Assembly (NCBI GenBank): GCA_023389155.1
Contig: JAEWEV010000002.1
Coordinates: forward strand, 60,016-124,015
DNA: 64,000 nucleotides
From: Pseudomonadota bacterium
Lineage (GTDB): Bacteria > Pseudomonadota > Gammaproteobacteria > Burkholderiales > Burkholderiaceae_B
Reading direction: 5' to 3'
In this document: in pieces, positions 1-8,671 of the stretch
Layout of the letters: every line of letters starts with the position of its first letter
Numbering within the stretch: the stretch's first letter is position 1
Translations under genes and position numbers: made by a program
Notes under the pieces: generated by a model
Told to the model about the DNA's origin: nothing
Database searches by the model: none
The model's input: only the letters and a program-made list of their open reading frames with translations

Positions 1-1
1 T

Positions 2-439
2 ATGTTGCATGTACCTTATCGGGGTCAGGGTCCCGCGCTGAACGATGTTATCGCAGGCCATGTGCCTATTGCATTTGAAACGACGACAGTCCTTTTACCG
101 CATGTTCAATCCGGTTCGGTGAAGGCATTGGCGACAACCAGCGCAGAACGCACCAAAGTTCTCCCTGAGGTTCCGACGATGGTCGAGTCCGGATTCAAGG
201 ATTTCGTCATCGAAAACTGGTACGGTGTATTTGCACCTGCGGAAACGCCGCCCGCTATCGTGGAAAAATTGAATAAAGCGGTGAACGTTGCGCTGAAAAC
301 GCCGCAGATGACCAAGGCACTGGAACAGATGGGATCGTCCGACGTATCGGGTTCTGCTTCTGCATTCTCGGAGTTTATTAATAAGGAAGCACCAGTGTGG
401 ACCGATGTCGTACAGAAATCCGGGGCTAAGGTAGACTGA
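2..439 (+). CDS. Bug-family tripartite tricarboxylate transporter substrate-binding protein, C-terminal part
   Basis: The gene is cut by the window edge; 145 residues of the C-terminal part are present. The sequence is typical of periplasmic Bug receptors (TctC family), which capture carboxylates: it has HVPYRGQGPALNDVIAGHV, then LATTSAERTKVLPEVPT and a C-terminal lobe with WYGVFAPAETP. The first Met of the visible frame is internal, because family members have about 180 more residues including a signal peptide. It ends 29 bases before the RraA-like gene, so the two are probably co-transcribed. The ligand cannot be read from the sequence. Confidence 0.9.
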   Translation: MLHVPYRGQGPALNDVIAGHVPIAFETTTVLLPHVQSGSVKALATTSAERTKVLPEVPTMVESGFKDFVIENWYGVFAPAETPPAIVEKLNKAVNVALKTPQMTKALEQMGSSDVSGSASAFSEFINKEAPVWTDVVQKSGAKVD

Positions 440-468
440 CAGAATATTTCAATTCAAGGAGAAACAAG

Positions 469-1089
469 ATGGATGCGCTTGCCCGACTGTTCGAGGGAGT
501 TCCGACATCAATTATCAGTGATTCCATGCGGCGCATGGCCGGTACCCGCACGTTGGTTCCCCGCCATAAAAGTGCAACGCTTGCCGGGGTCGCCTATACG
601 GTCAAAGTGCGCTCTGGCGATAACCTTTACATTCATGATGCTCTGCGCAAGGCCAAACCTGGAGACGTTCTGGTGATTGACGGAGAAGGTCATACCGACA
701 GGGCCTTGCTTGGCGAAATCATGATGAGCGTTGCCAGAATGCGTGGCATTGCGGGCTTCGTTGTGCATGGCGCCATCCGGGATGCCGACGCATTTGTAAA
801 GCATGATTTTCCATGCTACTCGAAAGGTATTACCCATCAGGGCCCTCTGAAGAATGGTCCTGGCGATCAGGGTATTGCGATTGCGATAGAAGGCTGCGTC
901 ATTCAACCAGGAGACATAGTCGTAGGCGATTGCGACGGCGTGGTGTTTATCCCAAGGGATCAGGCTGAAGCCGTGGCGGAAGCAAGCCGTCGCAAAATGC
1001 AGGCCGAAGCCGACGTTCTTGCCGGGATTGCTGCTGGCAAATACGACGATGCATGGATTGACGAAGCCCTTGCTGCCCAGCTTGTCTGA
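469..1089 (+). CDS. RraA-like / 4-hydroxy-4-methyl-2-oxoglutarate aldolase family protein
   Basis: This 206-aa protein belongs to the RraA/HMG-aldolase fold family, whose members include class II pyruvate aldolases, oxaloacetate decarboxylases and the RNase E inhibitor RraA. The metal/substrate motif is visible as Gly82-Glu83 followed by Arg104-Asp105 in VVHGAIRDADAF, and a second family signature is GDCDGVVFIP near residue 157. AAGGAGAA lies just before the ATG. Its position after a Bug receptor favours a catabolic aldolase or decarboxylase acting on a tricarboxylic or keto acid over RNase regulation; that is inference. A second, different RraA-like gene lies at 2915-3655. Confidence 0.85.
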   Translation: MDALARLFEGVPTSIISDSMRRMAGTRTLVPRHKSATLAGVAYTVKVRSGDNLYIHDALRKAKPGDVLVIDGEGHTDRALLGEIMMSVARMRGIAGFVVHGAIRDADAFVKHDFPCYSKGITHQGPLKNGPGDQGIAIAIEGCVIQPGDIVVGDCDGVVFIPRDQAEAVAEASRRKMQAEADVLAGIAAGKYDDAWIDEALAAQLV

Positions 1090-1120
1090 ACGGTGCTGGT
1101 AGACTGATACAAAGAAAGTC

Positions 1121-1160
1121 ATGGCCACGAAACTTTGTATTTCGTGGCCATTATTATTGC
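1121..1160 (+). terminator. Intrinsic terminator-like hairpin after the RraA-like gene
   Basis: A perfect 11-bp inverted repeat (1122-1132 with 1140-1150, loop 1133-1139) is followed by TTATTATT. It lies 33 bases after the RraA-like stop codon and before the convergent Fic gene. The T-run is interrupted, so termination strength is uncertain. Confidence 0.6.
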
Positions 1161-1240
1161 TTGCGGTCAATGCGACGTGGTGCGGTCTGTATTTTAATCA
1201 AAAGCTAAGTGAGCTATCTGGCCACGATCTTGAAAAAACA

Positions 1241-2035
1241 TCAGTCCGCTATTTTTCTCATCTCGGGATTCTGTCGATAAATCTCTGCCGCATCCGGATG
1301 GCAGTCGACCAGGAACGCCATCATGGTCGTGGCGTCTTTGCTCAGGTAGAACTGCACCATGTACTCATTGAATTCCTGGACACGGTCTGCCGGCACGCTA
1401 ATCGCGTCAATGCCGTTAGACATGAGGATTCCGTTCATCATGAATCGCGATGTACGCTTATTCCCGTCAAAGAAAAATTGTTGTAAGGCGCCAAACAGGA
1501 AAAAGGCCACCGCTCGCTCGAAGGGAGACGGAATGTTGGTGTTTATCCTCTCAATGCCCGCGCGGAACACATCATTGAGCTGAGGCGCGCCGGCAATGGT
1601 CGGTAGGGGGGTGTATCGCCCGTGAGTGCCTAGACCGACATCTGGGGTGTAATTCGTTTCCTGGCCCTCCCCGCGGAAATGGCCCCATTCCAAAGCTTCA
1701 TTTCTGGCAACGAGGGAATGAAGTTCACAAAAAATGGCCTTGTTAAGGTTAAATTTTCTTTCTTTGACGAGTTGCAAAAGGTGTTTTGAACTTTCCGCAA
1801 GGTTAAGGATTTGTTCTTGATCCGATACTTTGCGTCCCCCCACCGTTATACCATCCAGTAGCGTTTTCACTTCCGGATAGGTAAAGGGGTTGCCCTCAAG
1901 CATGCTTGCGTCCCACACAAAGTCGGCAAGCATTTTGTGAAAGCGGAAAACGGCTCGCTCGACGCTGTGCACCGGGTAGTTTTCTGGAACGGCATTCTGA
2001 TCCCAATTAAAGCCTAAAGTCTCATAAATGCTCAT
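1241..2035 (-). CDS. Fic/DOC domain protein with substituted catalytic histidine
   Basis: This 264-aa protein has the layout of Fic proteins, which typically transfer AMP or another nucleotide-derived group to target proteins. An inhibitory-helix-like segment ASMLEGN (residues 43-49) resembles the (S/T)xxxE(G/N) autoinhibition motif, with Ala at its first position. The core motif, normally HxFx(D/E)GN(G/K)RxxR, reads QFFFDGNKRTSR (186-197). Gln therefore replaces the catalytic His, while the nucleotide-binding Asp, Gly, Asn and both Arg are kept. The gene is single, with no separate antitoxin beside it. It may be a catalytically altered or inactive Fic. Fold assignment is secure; activity is not. 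Confidence 0.85.
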   Translation of the reverse strand: MSIYETLGFNWDQNAVPENYPVHSVERAVFRFHKMLADFVWDASMLEGNPFTYPEVKTLLDGITVGGRKVSDQEQILNLAESSKHLLQLVKERKFNLNKAIFCELHSLVARNEALEWGHFRGEGQETNYTPDVGLGTHGRYTPLPTIAGAPQLNDVFRAGIERINTNIPSPFERAVAFFLFGALQQFFFDGNKRTSRFMMNGILMSNGIDAISVPADRVQEFNEYMVQFYLSKDATTMMAFLVDCHPDAAEIYRQNPEMRKIAD

Positions 2036-2156
2036 GATGCTCTCTCATTCAATACATTATGCGAATATTAGCCGATCATTTCGAATTTCGTATTGTTATT
2101 CAACTGCGCATCGACTTCAATAGCCGTTGCGGGCCGGGGCAAGCTCAACACCAGGC

Positions 2157-2846
2157 TCACAACGGCCGTATCAATGCAGTGTGATCCCGCATAATCTGCG
2201 GAACATATTCGAGCGTTCCGGATAAATGCTCGCGCAATGCAAGCTGTGCTTTCTCGATATTTTTCTCTGCAATCGCGGCCACGATTCGCTGATGGTCTTT
2301 GACGATTCGTTCAAGTTTTCCGATGACGGGCAGATGCAGACGCCTGAGTCGATCCAAATGTCCGCTTCGGCTAATGAGCATTTTCCACATGGGTTCCATG
2401 TCTGCCGCAAGATAAAGGGCGTGATGAAATGCCATATCTGCTTCGGTGAAGGCTGCGAAATTTCTGGCATCCCGCAGTATCTCCTGCTTTTTCAGGTGCG
2501 CCTGCAGATCGATAATCAGCAGGGGATCGCCGTGTAGCGCAAGTTCGCGCACAATTTCCAGCTCCAGCGAACGACGCAAAAAATGTGTTTCGCGGGCAAG
2601 GGTAATGTCAATCAGACTGACTCGGGTCGAGGCTTGTGGGAAGACATCGACCAGTTTTTCCTCGGACAGCCTGAGCAATGCATCCCTTACCGGAGTCTGG
2701 CTAACGCCATATTCGTGGGCGAGCGCTGCGCGTGACAGTACGGTACCCGGCGCCAGCTGCAGGGATACGATCTTGTTCCGCAGCAACTCATAAAGCTGCG
2801 GAACGGCCTGACGGTCACGATCAAGTCCCATGTTTGCTGCAGGCAT
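2157..2846 (-). CDS. GntR/FadR-family (FCD) transcriptional regulator
   Basis: The product is a 229-aa regulator with an N-terminal GntR winged helix (PQLYELLRNKIVSLQL, then LAHEYGVSQTPVRDALLRL) and an all-helical FCD ligand domain with the metal/ligand histidines expected of FadR-type proteins (FHHALY). The start at 2846 was chosen because family members begin just before the winged helix. In-frame starts at 2870 and 2939 are possible, and the longest would overlap the upstream gene by 25 bases. It is the last gene of the dehydratase/RraA operon and probably represses it in response to a sugar acid; that role is inferred from position. Confidence 0.85.
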   Translation of the reverse strand: MPAANMGLDRDRQAVPQLYELLRNKIVSLQLAPGTVLSRAALAHEYGVSQTPVRDALLRLSEEKLVDVFPQASTRVSLIDITLARETHFLRRSLELEIVRELALHGDPLLIIDLQAHLKKQEILRDARNFAAFTEADMAFHHALYLAADMEPMWKMLISRSGHLDRLRRLHLPVIGKLERIVKDHQRIVAAIAEKNIEKAQLALREHLSGTLEYVPQIMRDHTALIRPL

Positions 2847-2914
2847 GACATGCGAGCCAAATCCTGCCATTGTGCCTGTCAGTAGAATCACAATTGGCTG
2901 GTCCAGATAGAGGT

Positions 2915-3655
2915 CTAGCGACCATTCGCTGCTCTCCATGTCTCAAAATCACTACGGGCCTTTTCATCGGTAGCGGGATACAAACCAATGATGGAGCGGC
3001 CTTTAAGGACTTCTTCAGTAACGAAGTCCTCATAAGCAGTCATTTCTACGGCTTCATTCGCAATTTCTTCTGCAAGATGGGCAGGAATGACCACGACGCC
3101 TTCAGCATCACCGACGATAATATCGCCGGGAAAGACAGCAACATCGCCGCAGCCGATAGGTACGTTGATGTCCAGCGCCTGATGCAGCGTGAGGTTGGTG
3201 GGAGCAGAAGGACGATTGTGATATGCGGGGATGGATAGTGTTGCAATTTCGGGAGAATCCCTGAAGCCCCCGTCTGTCACGACGCCGGCGGCGCCGCGCT
3301 TCATCAGGCGGGACACCAGAATGGAGCCGGCAGAGGCCGCTCGCGCATCTTTGCGGCTGTCGATCATGAGCACCGCGCCCTCCGGGCAGTTGTCTACAGC
3401 GACACGTTGTGGATGATCCCAGTCCTGAAACACGGCAATAGGATTCAGGTCTTCGCGTGCGGGTATGTAGCGCAGGGTATAGGCAACTCCGACCATAGTG
3501 GGCAAATCGGGATTGAGAGGACGAACATCCTGGATGAATTGATTACGCAGACCACGTTTGAATAGCGCAGTACATAACGTTGCCGTGCTGACTTTAGAGA
3601 GTTGGCTGCGTACTTCAGGATCAAGCGAGGGGTGTGCGTTGTTGCTGGATGACAT
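2915..3655 (-). CDS. RraA-family protein linked to a sugar-acid dehydratase
   Basis: This 246-aa protein is longer than classical RraA (about 160 aa) and matches the subgroup usually called ribonuclease activity regulator that sits beside IlvD/Edd dehydratases. The family motif is visible as Gly110 with Arg132-Asp133 in TDGGFRDSP, followed by GDIIVGDAEGVVVIPAHLA. It starts 12 bases after the dehydratase stop, so the two are surely co-transcribed. The context suggests an aldolase or decarboxylase step on a 2-keto-3-deoxy sugar acid rather than RNA metabolism; this is inference. Confidence 0.85.
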   Translation of the reverse strand: MSSSNNAHPSLDPEVRSQLSKVSTATLCTALFKRGLRNQFIQDVRPLNPDLPTMVGVAYTLRYIPAREDLNPIAVFQDWDHPQRVAVDNCPEGAVLMIDSRKDARAASAGSILVSRLMKRGAAGVVTDGGFRDSPEIATLSIPAYHNRPSAPTNLTLHQALDINVPIGCGDVAVFPGDIIVGDAEGVVVIPAHLAEEIANEAVEMTAYEDFVTEEVLKGRSIIGLYPATDEKARSDFETWRAANGR

Positions 3656-3667
3656 GCGTGGCTCCGA

Positions 3668-5401
3668 TCAGTAAATACTGGGTTCGCTGTTAGGCGCACC
3701 AAAGCTGGTTTCAAGAAAATCAAGATCACATCCGGCATCGGCCTGCAGAATATGACGTGAGAACATCCAACCATAGCCGCGTTCAAAACGAGGTTCGGGT
3801 GGTGTCCATTCGGCGCGTCTTTGCGCCAGTTCTTCGTCGCTTATTTCCAGATGAATTCGTCTCGCAGGAACATCCACGGTGATCATGTCGCCAGTGCGCA
3901 CCAGGGCGAGATTACCGCCAACGTACGACTCGGGGGCCACATGCAGAATACATGCGCCATAGCTGGTGCCACTCATGCGGGCATCAGACAGGCGCAGCAT
4001 ATCGCGCACGCCCTGTTTCACCAGCTTTGTGGGAATCGGCAGCATGCCCCATTCCGGCATACCTGGACCACCCAGCGGTCCGGCATTGCGAAGCACCATG
4101 ATATGTTCAGGCGTGACGTCCAGATTTTCGTCATCCACGGCTGCCTTCATGCTTGGGTAGTCATCAAAGACCAGGGCAGGGCCCGTGTGCTGCAGGAACT
4201 GAGGCGCGCAAGCGCTGGGCTTGATCACGCAGCCGGAGGGCGCGAGATTGCCGTGCAGAACTGCCAGGGCACCCTCAGGATATAGCGGATTGTCCAATGG
4301 CCGGATGACATCGTCGTTAAAAACCTGCGCGCTCTTGATGTTTTCGGCGAGCGTCTGGCCGGTAACTGTCAGGCTTTGGCCATGCAGATGTTCACCGAGG
4401 CGACTCATGAGGCCAGGCAGCCCGCCTGCGTAATAAAAATCTTCCATCAAATACGTGCTACCGCTAGGGCGCACATTGGCGATGACAGGAACTTTTCTGC
4501 TGGCCGCGTCAAAGTCGTCCAGCGTGACATCGCAACCCGCACGTCGGGACATGGCGACCAGATGGATCACTGCATTGGTGGAGCATCCCATTGCCATGGA
4601 AACCACGATTGCATTAAGAAAACTGTCCCTGGTAAGAATACGGGCTGGAGTCAGATCCTCCCAGACCATTTCCACGATACGTCGACCGCAGGATGCTGCC
4701 ATACGAATGTGATTGGCGTCGACTGCAGGAATGGAGGAGGCGCCAGGCAGCGTCATTCCTATGGATTCAGCAATGGCTGTCATCGTGCTGGCGGTACCCA
4801 TGGTCATGCAGGTACCTGCGCTGCGGGCGATGCCGCCTTCCACGCCGATCCATTCCGTTTTGCTGATTTTTCCGGCGCGGCGCTCATCCCAGTATTTCCA
4901 GGCATCAGAACCCGAACCCAGTGTTTTTCCCTGCCAGTTGCCGCGCAGCATGGGGCCTGCAGGGAGATAAATACAGGGCAGTCCGGCACTGATGGCGCCC
5001 ATCAGCAATCCTGGCGTGGTCTTGTCGCAACCTCCCATGAGGACCGCTCCATCTACGGGGTGGCTGCGAATCAGTTCCTCTGCTTCCATGGCCAGCATAT
5101 TGCGATAAAGCATGGTGGTCGGCTTGACGAAGTTCTCGGACAGCGAAATGGCCGGCAACTCAATGGGAAAGCCACCGGCCTGAAAAATACCACGTTTGAC
5201 GTCTTCTACCCGCTGCTTGAAATGCGAATGACAGGGGTTGATATCGGACCAGGTATTCAGAATGCCGATGACGGGACGGCCTTCCCAGTCTTCCGGTGCA
5301 TATCCCATCTGCATAATGCGGGAACGGTGACCGAAGGATCGCAAATCGTCGGGTGCAAACCAGCGTGCACTGCGCAGGGAATCATAGGTGCGTTTTGACA
5401 T
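3668..5401 (-). CDS. IlvD/Edd-family dehydratase, probable L-arabinonate-type sugar-acid dehydratase
   Basis: This 577-aa enzyme belongs to the Fe-S dehydratases that convert sugar acids to 2-keto-3-deoxy acids. The three cluster cysteines can be seen as Cys57 (DINPCHSH), Cys125 (MGGCDKTTPG) and Cys198 (RSAGTCMTMGTAST). The length and the phrase WFAPDDLRSFGHRSR at the N terminus fit the L-arabinonate/D-fuconate subgroup better than IlvD or Edd. It is the first gene of an operon with an RraA-like gene and an FCD-GntR regulator. The exact sugar acid cannot be determined from sequence alone. Confidence 0.88.
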   Translation of the reverse strand: MSKRTYDSLRSARWFAPDDLRSFGHRSRIMQMGYAPEDWEGRPVIGILNTWSDINPCHSHFKQRVEDVKRGIFQAGGFPIELPAISLSENFVKPTTMLYRNMLAMEAEELIRSHPVDGAVLMGGCDKTTPGLLMGAISAGLPCIYLPAGPMLRGNWQGKTLGSGSDAWKYWDERRAGKISKTEWIGVEGGIARSAGTCMTMGTASTMTAIAESIGMTLPGASSIPAVDANHIRMAASCGRRIVEMVWEDLTPARILTRDSFLNAIVVSMAMGCSTNAVIHLVAMSRRAGCDVTLDDFDAASRKVPVIANVRPSGSTYLMEDFYYAGGLPGLMSRLGEHLHGQSLTVTGQTLAENIKSAQVFNDDVIRPLDNPLYPEGALAVLHGNLAPSGCVIKPSACAPQFLQHTGPALVFDDYPSMKAAVDDENLDVTPEHIMVLRNAGPLGGPGMPEWGMLPIPTKLVKQGVRDMLRLSDARMSGTSYGACILHVAPESYVGGNLALVRTGDMITVDVPARRIHLEISDEELAQRRAEWTPPEPRFERGYGWMFSRHILQADAGCDLDFLETSFGAPNSEPSIY

Positions 5402-5768
5402 GAGAGGGGAAATATCCAGGCAGGTTAAAAGTGGCTTTATTAAAACACTAATATATTAATATGTAAATATATGATATTTGTGAGGCTGCTGATTTCGAAA
5501 GCCAATGTGAATTGCTCCAGCGTCACGATGAAAAGGTCAAGCATCGCGCATCCAGCAGGCAACTTCGTATGGCTGGGGCGCCGGGTTCGCTTTCCCGGCA
5601 GTACCGATTTAACGGAAAGAGAAAGAAATTCAGTAAGGAAGGGCGGCTAGTACCAGACAGTTCTGGAGCAAATGTGTGGAGACCTTTCTGTTTAGGAAGG
5701 GTGTGTCGCATTCCGTGCAAAATGATAAGCTGTAGCATTCTGGACGCGATCCCTGTCAATGAGTTCAC
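5402..5768. other. Intergenic region with divergent promoters
   Basis: This 367-bp spacer separates the divergent dehydratase operon and the LysE gene. A very AT-rich tract at about 5450-5482 (repeated ATATATTAATATG-like words) directly upstream of the dehydratase is a plausible promoter/operator for the operon's GntR regulator. No convincing gene is seen in it. Confidence 0.5.
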
Positions 5769-6407
5769 ATGCTTGATATTGTTCATTTTCCGCTTTTTGC
5801 CGCCTCTGCTTTCGCACTTTCGGTCACGCCCGGACCGGATCTGGCGTACGTGGTCGGGCAGAGTCTTGCCAATGGACGACGTGCGGGAGTCGTATCAGCA
5901 GCCGGTGTTGCAATCGGCAGTTGCACGCATACCGTGGCCAGCGCAGTGGGTTTGACTGCATTGCTCGCCGCCTCACCTGTACTGTTTATGATGGTCAAAC
6001 TCCTGGGCGCGGCCTATCTGGTGTGGTTGGGAATGAAAATGATACTGGGTAGCAGGCGACGCAGGAATATGCTGCCAGCCGGCGCCATCGTGCCAACAGC
6101 CAATACTCAATCCCTTCTGCTACGGGGTTTTCTGACGACTATTACCAATCCCAAGGTACTGCTGTTTTTTATTGCTTTTTTCCCGCAGTTTGTCACTGTT
6201 GGAGGCGAAAGCCAGGTGACGTCTTTTTTATTGCTGGGGCTTGTGTATGCGCTGATTGGTTTTCTTTGTGATGCAACGTTTGCGTGGCTGGCCGCAAGTG
6301 CAGCAGGCGCAGTCTCGCGTAATCGGATAGCCAGAGTCTGGATTGACCGTGTGGTTGGATTGGCATTTATCACACTTGGCCTGCGTATCTGGCTCATGAA
6401 GCGTTGA
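5769..6407 (+). CDS. LysE/RhtB-family amino-acid exporter
   Basis: This 212-aa inner-membrane protein has about six hydrophobic segments and the diagnostic N-terminal motif TPGPD at residues 20-24. Homologues such as RhtB, RhtC and LysE export amino acids or derivatives using the proton gradient. The C-terminal half contains the expected NPKVLLFFIAFFPQF segment. It stands alone, divergent from the dehydratase operon and convergent with the next gene. The substrate is unknown. Confidence 0.9.
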   Translation: MLDIVHFPLFAASAFALSVTPGPDLAYVVGQSLANGRRAGVVSAAGVAIGSCTHTVASAVGLTALLAASPVLFMMVKLLGAAYLVWLGMKMILGSRRRRNMLPAGAIVPTANTQSLLLRGFLTTITNPKVLLFFIAFFPQFVTVGGESQVTSFLLLGLVYALIGFLCDATFAWLAASAAGAVSRNRIARVWIDRVVGLAFITLGLRIWLMKR

Positions 6408-6420
6408 TTGTAGCGAACCG

Positions 6421-6858
6421 CTATTTCGCGCGAGTCAGCACGCCCACATCTTCATAGATATTCAAGGGCTTGTCCAGGACACTCAATTTGTCCTGATCTA
6501 CTATTTGCAGTGTATTTTTTGATCTGACGCCGAACAGCCAGTTGTCGTCATGCTTGTTATCGGTAACCAGGCGCAAGAGAGTATGTGATCCCTTTTTTTG
6601 TATAGACCAACTGCCACGCGTCGGCTTTTCTACGGCACCTCCGGTAAGCAGAAATTTTCCGTGAGTATCAAGTTTAAGCTGGATGTCGTCGCCACTGAAA
6701 GTGCCGGCCGGCAATGACTTCGCGGCGTCTGTATCGGCAACGGCCGTCGTCTGATGGAGGGACTGGGAACCGTCCGCAGTTTGTGCGTAGCTCTGGGGGC
6801 CGGCGATTGACATACAGATCAGAAATAGTATTCTGACGGAATGTAGATGCATCTTCAT
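6421..6858 (-). CDS. Small secreted protein, possibly NlpE-N-like
   Basis: The product is 145 aa with a signal peptide (about residues 1-26, ending SYAQ). The start at 6858 was chosen because GTGAGGAAAACA precedes it; a longer frame reaches 6921 without a ribosome site. The mature part is beta-rich with GTFSGDDIQLKLDTHGKFLL and a following GSWSI, resembling the NlpE N-terminal domain that senses envelope stress or copper, but no cysteines are present and the match is weak. A periplasmic location is likely; function unknown. Confidence 0.6.
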   Translation of the reverse strand: MKMHLHSVRILFLICMSIAGPQSYAQTADGSQSLHQTTAVADTDAAKSLPAGTFSGDDIQLKLDTHGKFLLTGGAVEKPTRGSWSIQKKGSHTLLRLVTDNKHDDNWLFGVRSKNTLQIVDQDKLSVLDKPLNIYEDVGVLTRAK

Positions 6859-7044
6859 TGTTTTCCTCACGTTACAAGCGCGTGAACTTGTTGTGACAGA
6901 TCGCAATATGACGGATGTCATATATTAAAAGGTTTATCATGCAAATGGATATGCATGCCTGCGTGCCATTATCGCATTGCACGGCATAAACGGAAATGAT
7001 TGTTTCAATCTTGCCAGTTACCAACTCGTCAAAGGACTCTGTAT

Positions 7045-7302
7045 ATGATTCATCGTCTTCTACACCCCACAAAAGCGTATCTGCTGGCCGGATTGATTGT
7101 GACTGGCGCGCTCGGCGGATGCCAGGCTCTGGATGAAATGGAAGCAGAGGGGTTTCGCAAAGAGTGCGAAAACCTGGGCATGCCGCCTGGGTCTGCGCAT
7201 TTTGAACAATGTATGCTGCAACAGCAATCGATAAGCGAAAATGAAACTGAGCGCGCAGTAGACCGCGCAGAACGTGAAGAGCAGAGTCGGCATCGGAAAT
7301 AG
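7045..7302 (+). CDS. Small putative lipoprotein
   Basis: This 85-aa protein starts at an ATG with AAAGGA eight bases upstream. It has a short lipoprotein signal sequence with lipobox Leu23-Gly-Gly-Cys26, so it is probably lipid-anchored. Two further cysteines (ECENLG, EQCMLQ) could form a disulfide in the periplasm, and the C terminus is highly charged (ERAVDRAEREEQ). No known function is recognised. It reads alone between the convergent secreted-protein gene and the channel-like gene. Confidence 0.65.
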   Translation: MIHRLLHPTKAYLLAGLIVTGALGGCQALDEMEAEGFRKECENLGMPPGSAHFEQCMLQQQSISENETERAVDRAEREEQSRHRK

Positions 7303-7552
7303 CGGTTATTTGCGATTGACGCTGCTGTCCCGTCGATTATCTGACTGTTGCAGCATTTCTGTTTTCAGAGTGAAGTGCTATTCGCTCAAGAGCAGGTATA
7401 TGTCGGGTTAGCGGTGAAATGCCATAAGCTAAAATGGCATAATGCCAGTCGAATCCTTCTGGCATTGATACGCCCGGATTGAGGGAGAGGGCGCGAGCAG
7501 GCATAGACCGTTCGCTACGGGACAGACTGATAACGAAAGGGACAATAACGGT

Positions 7553-8671
7553 TTGCTTAGATTTTTCCATGCATGTATCACAAAGGTTGTTGTAGCGGTT
7601 GCGTGTATTCTGGCGTTTCCCGTCTTTACGCAGGCTGCGTCAGCGCAGCCTGTACCAGCCATTGATCGGGTTGACAGGACGATTACGGTAGGTGTTTATG
7701 AAAGTCCTCCTTTTGTCATCACCGAAAACGGACAGTATTCGGGTATGGCAATTGAGCTTTGGGAAGCGCTTTCACACAAGCTGGGATTATCGTCAACTTA
7801 TCAGAATTATTCGTCTTATCGACAGCTGATTGAAGCTTTGCAGACTGGCAAGATTGAGGCAGCCGTGTCCAATCTGACCATCACCCGGCAGCGGGCGGCG
7901 GCCATCTCGTTTACTCAGCCCTGGTACGATGCAGGCCTGAGAATCATGACCAAAACCAAAGGCTCGGGTAAATTTCAGGATGTTCTGGATGGTCTTGCCG
8001 AAAGCGGTCATCTGGCAACGTTTTTTTGGCTGCTGATTTTTTCCCTGCTTGCAACCGTTGTGATTACCTTGCTGGACAGACGTCTGGATAACGAGTTTCC
8101 GCGCAGATGGAGAGATGGCCTGGCCGATAACTTTTTCCACACAATGTCCATCCTGACAACAGGAAAGACAACGCACAAGAATCTGTTCGGCTGGGTTGGT
8201 CGTATCTGGTCCGCCTTATGGATGGTCGTGGGCGTTGCCATTATCGCCTATGTGACTTCGTCAATCACAAGTGTTATGACGACGAATTCACTCACCAACC
8301 AGATTCATGCTCTGTCTGATCTGCCTGGCAAGACCGTGGGGGTACTGGGCGGAAGTGTTGGCGAGGAGTATATTCAGAATCTTGGCATTCAGACACGAAG
8401 CTATGAAAATATGAACGCTTCTGTCGAGGGGCTGTTGACGGATGAGGTGGATGCGCTTGTTGGCGATGCCCCTGTTCTGGAGTATTTCGCTCATAAACAT
8501 CCCGCACAACCTGTTCGTGTGGTGGGGACAATGTTCCACCCAGACAAATACGGATTTGGTTTTCCGCTGCAGAGCGATCTGCTCAGACCAGTGACACTCG
8601 AACTTCTGGGGTTGAGCGAACAGGGAACGGTAAGGGACCTCAGGGTCAAGTATTTCGGCAATACGCGTTAA
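7553..8671 (+). CDS. Prokaryotic ionotropic-glutamate-receptor-like channel (SBP domain split by a pore)
   Basis: This 372-aa protein has a signal peptide (about 1-31), the first lobe of an amino-acid-binding SBP_bac_3 domain (TITVGVYESPPFV, then TRQRAAAISFTQPWYDAG), a membrane helix at 155-174, a re-entrant pore-like loop at about 192-206, a second membrane helix at 214-240, and then the second SBP lobe (DLPGKTVGVLGGSVGEEYI). This is the architecture of GluR0-type receptors, in which amino-acid binding gates an ion pore. The pore loop reads TMSILTTGKTTHKN and lacks the K+ filter TVGYGD. The start is TTG with AAAGGG upstream, and no nearby ATG fits. Ion and ligand are unknown. Confidence 0.82.
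   Translation: MLRFFHACITKVVVAVACILAFPVFTQAASAQPVPAIDRVDRTITVGVYESPPFVITENGQYSGMAIELWEALSHKLGLSSTYQNYSSYRQLIEALQTGKIEAAVSNLTITRQRAAAISFTQPWYDAGLRIMTKTKGSGKFQDVLDGLAESGHLATFFWLLIFSLLATVVITLLDRRLDNEFPRRWRDGLADNFFHTMSILTTGKTTHKNLFGWVGRIWSALWMVVGVAIIAYVTSSITSVMTTNSLTNQIHALSDLPGKTVGVLGGSVGEEYIQNLGIQTRSYENMNASVEGLLTDEVDALVGDAPVLEYFAHKHPAQPVRVVGTMFHPDKYGFGFPLQSDLLRPVTLELLGLSEQGTVRDLRVKYFGNTR

Noticed and set aside
4376..5398. Long plus-strand open frame opposite the dehydratase gene
   Set aside because: It is antisense to a gene with all Fe-S cysteines and typical family motifs; its translation is low-complexity and has no recognisable domain.
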